Source: Asterias amurensis
Taxonomy: Eukaryota > Echinodermata > Asteroidea > Forcipulatida > Asteriidae
Direction of reading: 5' to 3'
Assembly (NCBI RefSeq): GCF_032118995.1
Contig: NC_092650.1
Coordinates: 20,460,501-20,524,500 of the forward strand
DNA length: 64,000 nt
In this document: positions 46,631-59,500 of the stretch, piece after piece
How positions within the stretch are numbered: the stretch's first letter is position 1
How the letters are laid out: every line of letters starts with the position of its first letter
Made by a program: the position numbers and the translations under genes
Notes under the pieces: model-generated
What the model saw: only the letters and a program-made list of their open reading frames with translations
What the model was told of the DNA's origin: nothing
Databases searched by the model: none

Positions 46631-46790
46631 CACAGCATTCCTTTATAGGATTTGTTTACCCGAGGCGGAGGGCCTTACCATTTCATAGCTGGAGGGGTGT
46701 TGTGTTGAAAGAAATCATTGAATAATTATAATTTTTGCATTTATTTTACTTTTTGACCAAAAGTGTTGATGTTTTTTGACCGAAAAAGGT

Positions 46791-46985
46791 ATTTATGAAT
46801 GGGAATCAAAGTGTGTTGAATCGGTTTTCAACTAGTGGTTTAAACCCGCCGAGGCCTGGTTCTTGATAATTTACCTCGACTTCGTCTCGGTAAAATTATC
46901 AAGAATCAAGCCTCATTGGGATTAAACCACTAGTTGAAAACCTCTTCACTACACATTGATTCCCTTAGTTAAATAAATCATTCAA
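46791..46985. mobile_element. Foldback element, family I copy 2
   Basis: Shares its left end (AGGTATTTATGAATGGGAAT) with the element at 1486. Inside, long arms beginning GTTTTCAACTAGTGGTTTAA pair with the inverse near 46920-46942, and a second stem (TTGATAATTTACC / GGTAAAATTATCAA) sits at the centre. The right end inverts the left (TTGATTCCC). It lies about 560 bases upstream of the TUBGCP2 start. Confidence 0.65.
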
Positions 46986-47023
46986 ATTCAAGGGGCTCTA
47001 TCCTCCTCAAGTGTGAATGGGAT

Positions 47024-47103
47024 TAGTTGCGATAACGTAACCCTCCTCCCGACGGCCGGAAGGCCTGGCGGCCGTCAGGAGGAGGGTTACGTTATCGCAA
47101 CTA
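47024..47103. repeat. Near-perfect 80-bp hairpin upstream of TUBGCP2
   Basis: Arms begin TAGTTGCGATAACGTAACCC and are matched almost base for base in inverse at the right side, with a GC-rich centre around GGCCGGAAGGCC. The arm sequence recurs as a smaller imperfect hairpin at 47378. Confidence 0.85.
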
Positions 47104-47187
47104 GAATGGAATATGAGGTAAAAGCTTAAAGAACTAGTTGACAATAATTTATAAATAATGTTGTTTATTTGTTAATTAAAGCTTTGC

Positions 47188-47237
47188 TCTGGCGAGGGTC
47201 AAAGACCTGAGCTTGGGTCTTCAACCCTCGCCAGGTT
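47188..47237. repeat. 50-bp hairpin (CTGGCGAGGGT arms)
   Basis: Outer arms TGGCGAGGGT / ACCCTCGCCA and inner arms AAGACC / GGTCTT pair around a short loop. It lies between the two copies of the TTGCGATAACGTAA hairpin family. No gene. Confidence 0.75.
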
Positions 47238-47377
47238 CTAGAAATCTGGACCTGGTATCTGGCCTTATTCATGGAATCACGAGCCTTGAACAGATGTACA
47301 GGCGAAGCCAGTGATAGGTCTTTGTTTGACCACTGTGAGGGCGCTGTTTAGGCTTGCGTTGTAACGTCATGCAAGGG

Positions 47378-47432
47378 TAGTTGCGATAACATAAGCCATC
47401 CGTCGGGAGGAGGGTTTACGTTATCGCAACTA
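47378..47432. repeat. Second TTGCGATAAC hairpin, 115 bp before the TUBGCP2 start
   Basis: Left arm TAGTTGCGATAAC and right arm GTTATCGCAACTA pair; the interior shares GTCGGGAGGAGGG with the hairpin at 47024 but its left arm has decayed. Probably a diverged copy of the same element. Confidence 0.75.
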
Positions 47433-47548
47433 TAACTAATGCAAAGCATGCAAAGGGTCTGTTAATAAAACGTTTGATTTTGTTTTTGTCAATCTCTGTC
47501 AAGGTCCAACCTTTCATTGTCAGATGATTCTATAAAAAGGACTTCAAC

Positions 47549-50500
47549 ATGAGTGAGTTCCGTGTGCATCACCAAGTCAGTGAACTCATCAAGATTCTGG
47601 GGTATGGTTTTTTCCATTGTTGTTTACACTACATATATAAGAAGGACTACATCCCTTTTCACACCACTCTATTCCTCAGGGGCAACCCCGGGGGCTAAAT
47701 GGCCAGCCCTTTCATTTACTAGGATCACTTTACCCTGGATCTACCCTGGTAGATGGGCGCACCCAGGAAGTGTCGTGGCAGAGCAGTTAAGAGCACTGCC
47801 ACTGAACTCAAGCTCTGAACTGTTAAGGGGAGTGTGGTTTCGGGAGTCGTGATACTTGTGTCCTTTTAAGCAAAACACTTAACCACTGCTTTGTCCTTCA
47901 GATGGGACGTAAAGCTGTAGGTCCTGTGTGTTATAACAACTATCAACACACGTAAAAAAAAATCAGTACACACTTATCTTATCGCAAAGAGAAGGGGTTC
48001 ACCCCGGTGTGTCTGGCAGTGCGACTATCTTCAATTATGAAGGCTGCACTAGAAAGGAAGAAGAATAGCCACCCATGTTCTGGAGTAGAGGTATTTATAC
48101 ATATAAGCGGTAAAAGCCTTGCTTGGGTATTTTCTTGAAACCTGCAACCGGAACCCATGGATTAGGAACCTAGATGAGGACAGGGTGAAAGTGTGCCGGG
48201 GTAACGAAGGGGAAAACAATTTCCGGGGCCTTCCCCTAGGGCTGTATTCCATTGGGATAAAAGATGTAGTGTGAAAAGGGCTAGTATTTGTAACACTTAT
48301 TCATTGTAAGATAAAACCCTTCTCTGTGGCTGAACTCTAACACTCCCTTTGCTGTTACCTTTGTTTGTTATTCTTAGAAAACAGAAACAAAGTGTGCCTA
48401 TGGAGGGGGAAATTTAAAGCCCCTGATTCTGGACTGTTCCATATCGAGAGATAGAGCTGAGCATTCTGTATTTTCTTTCTTTTTACAGTAGTGGTTATAT
48501 GGGTCATTCAAATTTACTTTGCATTTCATTATTGTTTATGACTCGAGTATAAAAACGGTAAACCATCTTTTTGTTTTTACTTTCCACCCAATGTAGTCTG
48601 CATGGTGTGGATGGCCCCGAGCTGTATGTAGACCTACTTGTGAAGAACCGCACACCGTATGTGACCACCCAGGTGTCTGCACATAGCGCTAAGCGCAAGA
48701 TTGCTGAGTTCTCTCAGACCCCGGTGGATTTCCTCCAGAAATATGATGAGCTGAAGTCAAAAAAGTGAGTAACCGAAATGTGCGAAATATCTAGTGTACA
48801 GTTTTGTATGGAGGATAAGCACCTTTTTTATTGTTGGCAAAGTTGGCTAGCAAGGAAAGGGACTCAGGCCTGGAAATACGGCACACACTGCTATTATAAA
48901 AATAATAATAATATCGAAGTCTTATATAGCGCACATATCTACCAAACAAGGTACTCAAGGCGCTGAGTATATACAAACTTTCAGAAAGATAGGTAAAAAT
49001 TGCAGTGATGAATTTTGAGACCCAATTATTATATCTCTGTGTTGCCCTGTGCTCGGGTTGTGGTGCCCTTTGCAAAGTTCCGATACAAAGTTACATTTTC
49101 CTCATAGAAGTGTCCCTTGCTAGAGGAAAAATTGCTGTGCCCCTTCAATATTACATTTTAGGGCCCGATGAGCTGTCTGGATAAGTGACAGATAGTAAAC
49201 ATTAATAAGCTGCTAGGGGGGGGGGGACTTTTCAATAATTTTATCAAATACAAATCCTCCCCCAAATTAGTACTCTTGGTGGACGCGTGGGATTGTAGAT
49301 AATTAATACACACACACAGTTCAAAGGGGCTGCCATACTGCAAACAAAAAATCATTTTATTCACTATCCCTGGGAATGCAGATTATGGTGTGACCTATCA
49401 CATTAGATGTATGTAAACTACTACTAAACTTTAATAAGCTGAGTGCAGCCAAGTGTGGCCAAAACCAAAATTCTCACACCCTTAAATTGTCAGAGTTTAG
49501 TTGATTCAACAGAACTATTAGAAGCTGACCTTTACTGACATATGAGCGGTGGCACTAAAAGGTTATCTGGTTCCAACGGACCGTTCCGGCTTTCTACTAA
49601 GCTCCGCCCACCGCGCACGTGAGCAAGACACGTGCACGAGCACTCCCAATGACATTCTGCACGAATCTGCCGCGCGTGCCAAATATACGCGCACGCATGA
49701 CCGAGTTTGTCCGACCACAATCATTGCTGTGATTGGTCAAATGGGTGAACGCGCACAGTTTGAATGACAGGCCGGATCGGTTCATTGTCTCAGTGGCTTT
49801 TTCCCCGACCATATTTAGAAGGATTTTGATGTGCGATTGTTCTCAAGTCAAACGTTGAGTATGCTTTAACCAACAGTGTCAGAGACTTGGATGCCTTTGT
49901 CTACCTGTTGTCCAAGTTATCTGAGGACAAAGACACAGTAGACGTACTACAACACAATGCCCAGGCTTTGCAAATGGCAATGGACAAGGCTGTACTGCCG
50001 GCATCTGGCTCCAAAATGTCTGAACAAGAAGTTTCAGAGGTAACGCTGTCTTTCTTTTTTAGGATAAAATCTCCTTCACCTATTTTTTGTTCAGTATTCC
50101 TTTGGAAGTGTTACTCTGAATTTATTGAATGAACATTTCATGCCTGTGTTCGTTATTTAGAGAGTTGTATTCGTAGTAAATATAATCTGTTGACTTTTCC
50201 CTATATTATAACAACTACCTAAAAAGTCATACAAGAGAATTAAATCTTAGTCACCTAAATTTATCACTGGGTAAGTTTGAAAACAATAATTTAGGGTATA
50301 ACAAGTAAAATTCTACTTAGGTTGGACTTGAACCTGCAACCTCCGGATAAACATGCAGGCACTCTACCAGCTGAGCTATCTATAGCCCAATATTGTTAGT
50401 CTCTCTACTTTGTCAACTATATCTTTGTTTGAGGGGATATGTAACTACCATTTAGCCAGGGATAACACACACGTTTAAGATACAACCTAGGTAGTGACAG

Positions 50501-53500
50501 CAGAGGCATCACCCTAAGGGGTTGTTGCAAATTTTGAGCAATACACCATACAAGAGATCGCCAACATACGGCTATGTTTAATCAGATGTTGCAGGCTCTA
50601 GTCAATTTTTCTTTGGTCAACCCCAAAACTATCTAACAAGTTACATGTATATCCGTACTGTTCATTAATGCTGATGCTGTAAGCTTCTAATTTAGTTTTG
50701 AAAAAAAAAAAAAAAAAAAACGTGAAAGCTTGTTTTATGTCTTTGTAGCTTCGGAACCAGCTTTTAACTTTAGCGAGCAGTGGAGCTACCACCAGTCAAG
50801 CATCTGAAGTCTTCAAGAAAATGATGAGGGAAAAACAATCCAGGAAAAATTGTAAGCAACACTAGGATGTGTTTAAGATATCACTATATTGTTTTTCATA
50901 CAATCATACTGTCAGTAACGCTTCTCAGATTATGTATTCCTTTTATTGGTTATTCTTCCTGTAGAGACATGCTCTGGGGATATTTAACGTCAAATTGTTA
51001 AATTTGTATACATGTGTGTACATCTACATTCATATAGGATTAAAACGATGGACCGATTCCAAATACCAAATGTATACTTTGCCTGAGCTAAGTATCTCTG
51101 TGTTTTTAAAGGCTAAAAAAGAAACCATTGCTTCAAGTTTTGCATTTCCATTTTCAGTATCTCTCAAGTTGCCGGAGCTGTCTGCCTGGGTGTTTGAGAG
51201 GCCAAACCTATCGGGAGACTTTGTGACGAGTCCTGGAGCCTCGGAGCCTGGTGTGGCCCTCGGGACTCTACCTCTAGGAGTGCAGGAAATGGCCATTGTT
51301 CAGGATCTCCTCATGGTCATGACGGTGAGTTGATGGACTTGTAATTCATTGTGATGTATAGGATTGACTTCATTTATAGCGCTCAGGTCCATCACTTAAA
51401 GGAACACGTTGCCTTGGATCGGTCGAGTTGGTCTTTGAAAAGCCTTTGTAACCAGTTTTTATAAAATGCATATGGGTAGAAAGCTGTTGTAAAAGTAGAA
51501 TACAATGATCCACACAAACATGCCTCGAAATTGCGTGGTTTTCCTTTTACCTCGTCGACTAAACACGTCGGCCATTTATGGGGGTCAAAATTTTGACTCC
51601 CATAAATGGCCGACCATGTTAGTTCGCACAGTAGAAGGAAAACCACGCAATTTCGAGGCAAACTTGTGTGGATCATTGTATTCTACTTTTAAAACATCTT
51701 TCCAACCATATGCATTTTATAAAAAACGGTTACAAACGCTTTTGTTTTGACCAACTCGTCCGATCCAAGGCAACGTGTTCCTTTAAGAAACTGCAACCTG
51801 TAGGCTGGCTGGCCGAAGGCTACAGAGAACCCCGCCTCAAGTTTTTGCTGGGCACTGTGTTTGCCACTCGGAGATTGTTGCTTGCCTAACCATCCTGTGG
51901 GGAGCCCGCACAAGGCGAGGCTTCTTGTGGGAGAAGATGTCTTTCCTTCGGAGACACCCTGAAACAAGACATCGGCTTGGCCAGCGCTGAGGGACTAGGC
52001 TCCTGCGTGTTGGGTTGAAACATCTGGACAAATATCACTAGGATGGCTTGGCGCTTGACTTGAAGATGATGAGGTCCCTCACTAAGTGATGCTCATGGCA
52101 CTCCAACATTAATCCCCCTGGTCACTGGGCCATTTGTTTGTTTGTTTTGTTTGTTTGTTTGTTTTTTATTTTTTCAAATATCACAATAAATAATCATGAA
52201 ACATACAAGAAATAAGAACAACAAGTGATAAGAGGAGGGCACCAGGAAAAAGTCTGGGCTTATACAGAGCCTGGACCCTTTAATTCATTCCTTAAACCAT
52301 CTCAACTCCCTGGGCAGTATACAACCTGTGCTACCAAATATGTAGCGCACTAAACTAAATCGATCACAAGAACCATCTCTGCCCTCACAGGTACCCACTT
52401 AAACCCCTGGGTGAAGAGAAGCAATTATATTAAAGTATCTTGCTTAAGTGTCATGAACGGGATTCAAAGCCACACTCCGGTGACTGGGTTGGTTTTTAAA
52501 AAGTTTAAGATTTTGTATTAATTCCAGGACAATTCCATCTTTGGTCATTTACTCTTATTAACAATCGTGTTTCACTACTTCAGAGAAGTTCACACTTGGT
52601 GCTACCACAAACCTCACCTAATTATATTCCCAACATGCAAAGTTTCAAACCCTACTCTGTCAAAGTTTAAGCAAATTAATTTCTTAAATTGTTTCTGTTT
52701 TAGGGGACAGAGGGAAAGTATATTCTGCTTCGCCCACCCACTGACCAATCGTCAGGCCGCACATTCATCATCGACCAATCACTGGACATCTCTTTGCGGG
52801 AAGTAGCCAATCGCATTTTACCTGTATGTACTATGTACTCTTCCGTGGTACGATTTATTGAGGACAAATCTTCTTTTGAGTATGGCGTGGTGAACCATGC
52901 CTTGTGTGGAGCTATGAAGACCCTTATAAAGGTAAGTTCTGTCTTAATGGCACTGCACACTTTTGATAATTACTCAAAAAAATTATTAGCATAACAAACT
53001 TACTTGGTAACGAGCAATGGAGAGCTGTTGATAGTATAAAACATTTTTGTGAGAAACAAATCCCTCAAGAGAGAAAGTAATTTCCCCTTCAAATAATAAC
53101 AGACTTGAGGCCTAGAGCATTTTTTAGGCTTCTGAAAGCACACAAAGTTGTGCAAACAGGGTTTTTTTTCTCAATATTCTCTTGCAACTTTGATGATTAA
53201 TTGAGTCCAAACTGTCATAGATTTGTTATTTTATACATATATGCTGAATACACCAAGTGCGAATACTGGTCTTTGACAATTACCAAAGGTGTCCAGGGGT
53301 GGATTTCACAAAGGTAGTCCTAACTTAGGACTAGTCCTAGGCAATGCTAAATAGGGATAGATAGGAGTAGGACCAGTCCTAAGTTAGGATGACTGAGTTA
53401 CTGGTCCTAACTTAGGACCAGTCCTATCTCTTAGCATTGCTTAGGACTAGTCCTAAGTTAGGACTACCTTTGTGAAATCCACCCCAGTGCCTTTAAAGGG

Positions 53501-56500
53501 AAGATAAGCATTTGGCAATCACTCTCAATCACTCAGAACTTGACTTTTGAGAATCATTTCACTTCAAAGTAATGTATTTATTTTCCTCTAGTAAGGGTCA
53601 CTTCTATGTGAAAAATATAAATTTGTACTGAAACCTTGCAAAGGGCACCACAGCAAAAGCACAGGGCACCGCTGCTGTGCGTGCCCTGGGTAATAATTCG
53701 AGGCTTGTTATCATTTTTCATTAATCCCTGTAACAATCGTCTCCTGACGATGACTAGAGCAAGCTAGTCGAAATGTTGAGACCTATTCAGAATTGACTCT
53801 AGTTCTTTACGATCCTATAAGCCAAAGTAGCAGTCCAGTCTATTTTCTATACCATCCGGCCTGGTAATAGTTAAAAAGCAGGACAGTTCTTTTCAGAACT
53901 GAGAAGTCTCCCGAACCTCCGATTATCTACTCCGCGGCAGTAGAATAAAGCAAGACAGTTCCCTAAGAACAACTCTACCTGGCAAGTAGATACACACATG
54001 GTGTAACCGCAAACCAAATATATATTGATACCTCACCATGCAATGCCTCAAATCCTATAAGTGTAACAATGTTCTTCATTGTAGGAGTACTACATTCTCA
54101 CAGCACAGCTTGAGCACCAGTTCCGACAGGGCCAACTCCCGCTGCAGCGATTCTGGTTCTACATCCAGCCCTGCAAGCAGACTATGGAGATCCTCTCCTC
54201 GATAGCACTATCCATAGACCGAGGGGCATCAACAGGGGGCGCTGTTCTCAGCTTACTGCACGAGAGGACGGTCACCATGATCGGGTGAGAGAATTTCTGT
54301 CCATGCTCGGTATCAAACTAGGGAGGAGATGTCCAGGGTCAAGTTTGCGCAACGCTCATTTGTGGACTAGGGGCTCATATCAACTGGTAGTCATGCTCAA
54401 AAACATTATGTAAGGTACCAGGCCCCAATTTCATAGAGCTGCCTAAGCAGAAAAAGTAGCTAAGCATAAACAAATCACGCTTATCAGTATAAGGTTACCA
54501 GGCAAAATCACATGTGACACGCACCATTTCTGACTGGTATCCTGCTAGTTGTTTACTAAGCACACAATTTGTAAGCACATTTTTCGGCTTGGGCAGCTCT
54601 ATGAGATTGGGCCCAGGCAGTTGATAAAGTTCTTGTGCAAATAAATGGCCAATTGCCATGCTGTCCAAGATTCATTCTTAGGCCACATAAAAAAAAATTG
54701 TTGATCTTCACCACCCGATCGTTCAAAACCCCCGACCCCATTTTTTAAAATTTTATTTTATTTTTATTTTTATTTATTTTTTATCATAAAAAACAACCTT
54801 TTCAGCTGATATTTGTTTCAAAATGTACAGGTTTGAAAAGATATTTAAAGAAGGTTTTTATTCATGTTGGCTCTCTGCCTCAAAGTCTAAGAGATACACA
54901 TGACATTTCTCACTTCCAAAACTCCCTTAAAACACATCTTTTCAAACTAGCCTTTGAGCACATTTGAGATTTTCTTTTATTGACCTGGACCTGCGCTTTT
55001 GAAAGTTTTTACAGAGATAGTGCGCCTTACAAATGCTGTGTTTATAATTATTATTATTGGCAAAGCAAGAACAATTCTTCAAATATTTACTTGGGCTACA
55101 CTATGCTTAGTTGTTTGAAAAAGTTTACAGAAAATGTCATCTAGGAGTTAAATTTTGTTTGACAAAACTATTGAAAAAAAACCCTCTGTTTTATAGTGAC
55201 TGTGATGATTTCTTTATTCTTGATTTCATATTTGTCATGTCAACAAAACTTTATAAAAAAATATATAAAAAAAGTTGAAAAAAATCCCTCCCTCCCCCAG
55301 CCGCAAAAAAATAAGGACGATCAACAATTTTTTGTTTATGTGGCCTTACAATTTGTACAGTCCTTTCTGTGCTGTTTCAAGACTGTCACTTTGTTTCTTC
55401 TGTATAGAGACACCAGGGCGCAGAACCTATGCCTGTTCCTCACTCAGTCCGCATGTGCACCCTACTTTGAAGTCTTAGAGAAGTGGATCTACAAGGGAAT
55501 TATCAAAGACCCATACTGCGAGGTACGTATACTCCCACTATCTCTACCCCATTAATAATAATAATAATAACTAACATTTATAAGGTTCACAGTATCTGAA
55601 GACCATTCAAAGGCCCTGGTTGCTAGCAAGTCCCTGTGGTGGTTGATTGAACGACAGATTGAAAAGATAAGTTTTGAGGTTTCGTTTGAATGTTGTCAGA
55701 TCAGGTGTAGAGGCAGGGTTGTAGGGTGTTATGGTAAGGGGCATTCATGAATTCAAGTTTTGGTGGTTAAAGACACTGGACACTATTGGTAATCGTCAAA
55801 GACCAGTCTTCTCACTTGGTGTATCTCAACATATGCATAAAACAACCCAACCTGTGAAAAATCTGAGCTCAATTGGTCGTCAAAGTTGCGAGATAATAGT
55901 GAAAGAAAAACACCCTCATGACACTTGTTGAGCGTGATGCTCAAATAAATGGGTAACTGCACGGGTAGCTCACAGGAGCTCAGGGCTGTATACTCCCCAT
56001 GGAGCTGAGAAAGATTAAAGTAATTTTATTGGCTCAATGACAAGGGCCTAATATCAAAAATTTGCTTAGCATGAAATTTCTTCCTTGATAAAATCAGGGT
56101 TACCAACTAAATTGTTGTGCTTATCAGCTCTATGAAATTGGGTCCAGGGCAGTAAAGTCCCTTGAGACATTATTGTCAAATGCGCTTTAAAAGAACTAGT
56201 TATCATTATTCTTATTGTTGAATTCTTAGCTGCTAGTACTGCAACGATTTAACAAAACTTACATTTTTATTTTTTTATCTTTCCCAGTTCATGATAGAGG
56301 AGCACGAAGCATACCGCAAGGAGAAACTACAGCAGGAATACAACGATGCCTACTGGGAGCAGCACTACACCGTCTGCCGAGACAGGATACCGGTCTTCCT
56401 GGAGAATGTCGCCGATAAAATACTACGGACCGGCAAATACCTCAACGTCATCAGGGAGTGTGGTGAGAACATCCTTATGTTTGTCTATTTGTTTGTTTGT

Positions 56501-59500
56501 TTGTCTGCCTGTTTAGACGATCTTTCCCTCTAGGGAAGTCACTCGAAGTCCTGACTGATTTCCTACCCTCTGCCCAGGCAGTAGTTAATAAGCAGGACAG
56601 TTCTAGGTGGTCTCCGAAAATTCGAAATCGACTCCGCAGCAGTAGAACAAAAAAGCAAGGCAATTTCTCAAAGAGCAAATCTGTCCAGCAAAGTAGATAT
56701 TATACACATGGTGTTCAATACCGGGACAAAATATTTTATTTATTTTTTACATTTTAAATAAGAGATTGCCTTACATCACGGCAACTTCAATTTTGGGTGT
56801 GCACTTAATCTTCTACCAAGTGCACGTTGCCACCTATTCCTGAAACCAGGTTACCCCCATCACAGTCCAAAAGAATGTAGGCATGGGTATCATCCATTAG
56901 GGTACTTATCCATTATTCATGAGGGTATTTATCCATTCAAACATTTTTTTAAACTTTCATGTTTGTTTGTAGCTGCTGGGCACCTCTGATAAAACAGTGT
57001 TTCACTGAGAGGTCTTTCCCAGGGTTAATTAGAATAAATAAATGAAATAATTAAATAGAACAGAATGTACTACGTAGGATTTGAAACTTTGCATGGTGGA
57101 GATAAGATATAGAAGAGTTTGCGGTAACACCATGTAATAATCTCTCTAAATGAGTTGGGGTGGTTCTGAAAAGAACCGTTGGTTTAACTCGACGTTTCGA
57201 TCAGTATGCTCTGATCGTCTTCTGGAGAATGCTGGACTCTGACGCTGCATGCTGCTTAAGTACTGGGCGGCGGATTAGCTTGGTGATGCACGAAGGCGGG
57301 AAGTTGGACACGATGATGCGTGGTGAAACCTGCTGTGGAGCCTTGGGTAGTGTGTGGGGGGTATACTACCTTCCCACCTTTTATGAAGCAATTATGGGTA
57401 TAAAAGTGCCTCGCTCAAGGGCGCAAGTGTTACGACCGGATTTCAAACCCATACCCTAAGGCTGACAACACCAGAGCTTGGGTCCAGTGGCCTAGACCGC
57501 TCAGTCACGACATGCCAAAATACATAGTGTTGAAGTGTTTGACATTGTTCATAGCATGCATTATTGAGGTGAGTTGTTTTTGCTTCTGTCAAGGTCGTGA
57601 CCCCAAGTGCCCCCAAGCTGAAGAGATACTTTACACATTGAAGGAGCGTCAGTATGTAGATCATATTGAACATGCCTATCAGTACGCTAGCAAGGTATTA
57701 CTGGATCACATCATGGAGGACAGAGACCTCATGCCAAGGCTCAGGTAAATGGGAAATAATTGATCTCTGGGCCAAATTTAATAAAGCTGCTCAAGCAGAA
57801 AATACTGCTTAAAGAATTCCTGGTTAGCAAATAATGAGCGGGACGCCAGTCACAAATTGTACGTGTGACATGGGCCCAATTTCATAGAGCTGCTAAGCAC
57901 AAAAATTTGCTTAGCATGAAATTTCTTCCTTGATAAAAACGGGTTTGCCAACCAAATTTCCATGTGATTTTCAGGATAAGCAAACAAAAGCTGAATACCA
58001 GTAACAAGCACTATGTAACAAATGGAAATTTGGTGTTTTATCGGGGAAGAAATTTCGTGCTTAGCAAATTTTTGTGCTAAGCAGCTCTATGAAATTGGGC
58101 CCTGGTATTTTAGCTTGTAATCTTATTCTGTTTGCTCATCCACATGCAAGACATCAAGTCCACTGAAGTCAACCATGGCCCAATTTCGTGGCTCTGCTTA
58201 CCGCTGAGTTCTGCACTCGCGATCACAAACCTCCGATTTTCTGCGCTATGTGGGTAAGGGAAGAACGTCTAGCAGCGTGGAGTATGCAAGTGCGAACAAG
58301 AACAAAACCACTGCTAACCTGTGCAATTCGCTTGTCGTTGTAAGCGTGAAATTACCTGCTTCTGTTAACCTGATTCTTTACTTACTGTAAGCAGAGCCAT
58401 GAAGTTGGACCAGGATCCATCTAAAGGGCTTCTTGTTTCTCTGAATCTGACTAGGTCCATCAAGAGATATTTTCTGCTAGAGCAAGGAGACTTCTTTGTC
58501 CATCTGATGGACATAACGACCGAGGAATTGAAGAAACAAGTGGATGAGATCATCCCAAGCCGGCTGGAATCACTCCTGGAGCTTGCTGTCCGTACCAGCC
58601 AGGCCAACTCTGATGCCTTCAAAGATGACTTGAGGTAAGATAAGGTTTCTGTGATTTACAAACATGTAGCTGTGATCAGTGCCAACTTTGGGGGTGAAAC
58701 CACAAAACTGCGGGGCTCATGGTTAAAAATGTCGCTAGACCAAGCCCCCAGGCCAGTTTTAATCTCTCCTGGAGCTTGCTGTTTGCACCAGCTAGGCCAA
58801 CTCTGATGCCTTCAATGATCATGACTTGAGGTAATGATAATCTGAAGGTTGTGTGTGATTTAGGACCATACTATGATGTACTGCCTCGTAAAATGCTGGA
58901 AGATCAGTAAAACTTGTATTGTTTAACTGTTGTTGTCATTGGCAGTTTGATTTTACTTTGATCCAATAGGGCCTACGTTTTGTTTAATCTGCGTGCTGCT
59001 TCAATTTTGCTTGTATTTTTTGTATTTTTTTTGTATTTTCCCTTACACTGATGTGTATTGAACACTGTATACTCGGTACTTTCTCAACCTGTGAAAACGA
59101 ACACCAGTCATACCACTTGGATGGAATTTAAGCAAATTACCTCTGCATTGCTAAACCACTAAATCATGGGTGCCTCTTGCTTTTGCAGTGAAGCCTTTTG
59201 GAAACTTTCATCAGAAATTTGCATTGTCCTTCGCCTTGCTTTGGATTCCGATCAAAGTTATAGGTCTAATAATGGATATCTTTTGTGCCTTTGCAGGGTG
59301 GAGCTGCTTCCATATGATCTCATCACACAGCTCCTCAGAATTCTCTCCATTGAATCGAGAGTTGAGAAATGTAAGTAGGTATTTTGTTTTATCGAGAAAT
59401 AATCAAGCACAAACAAACATATCCATTTATAGCAAACAGAAGAGCAGAGGATTAAGGGAGGGCTGGAAAAATATGATTTGTAATAAAATATTTTCCCGCT

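Noticed and set aside
45987..46725. Long open frames of 10-residue repeats as a repetitive secreted or surface protein
   Set aside because: They follow directly from a 30-bp tandem array, occur on both strands, lack a signal peptide, and show no unit-to-unit pattern of synonymous change.
50310..50400. tRNA gene on the - strand
   Set aside because: Flanks match another tRNA-like SINE copy at 8286, so it is a SINE head.
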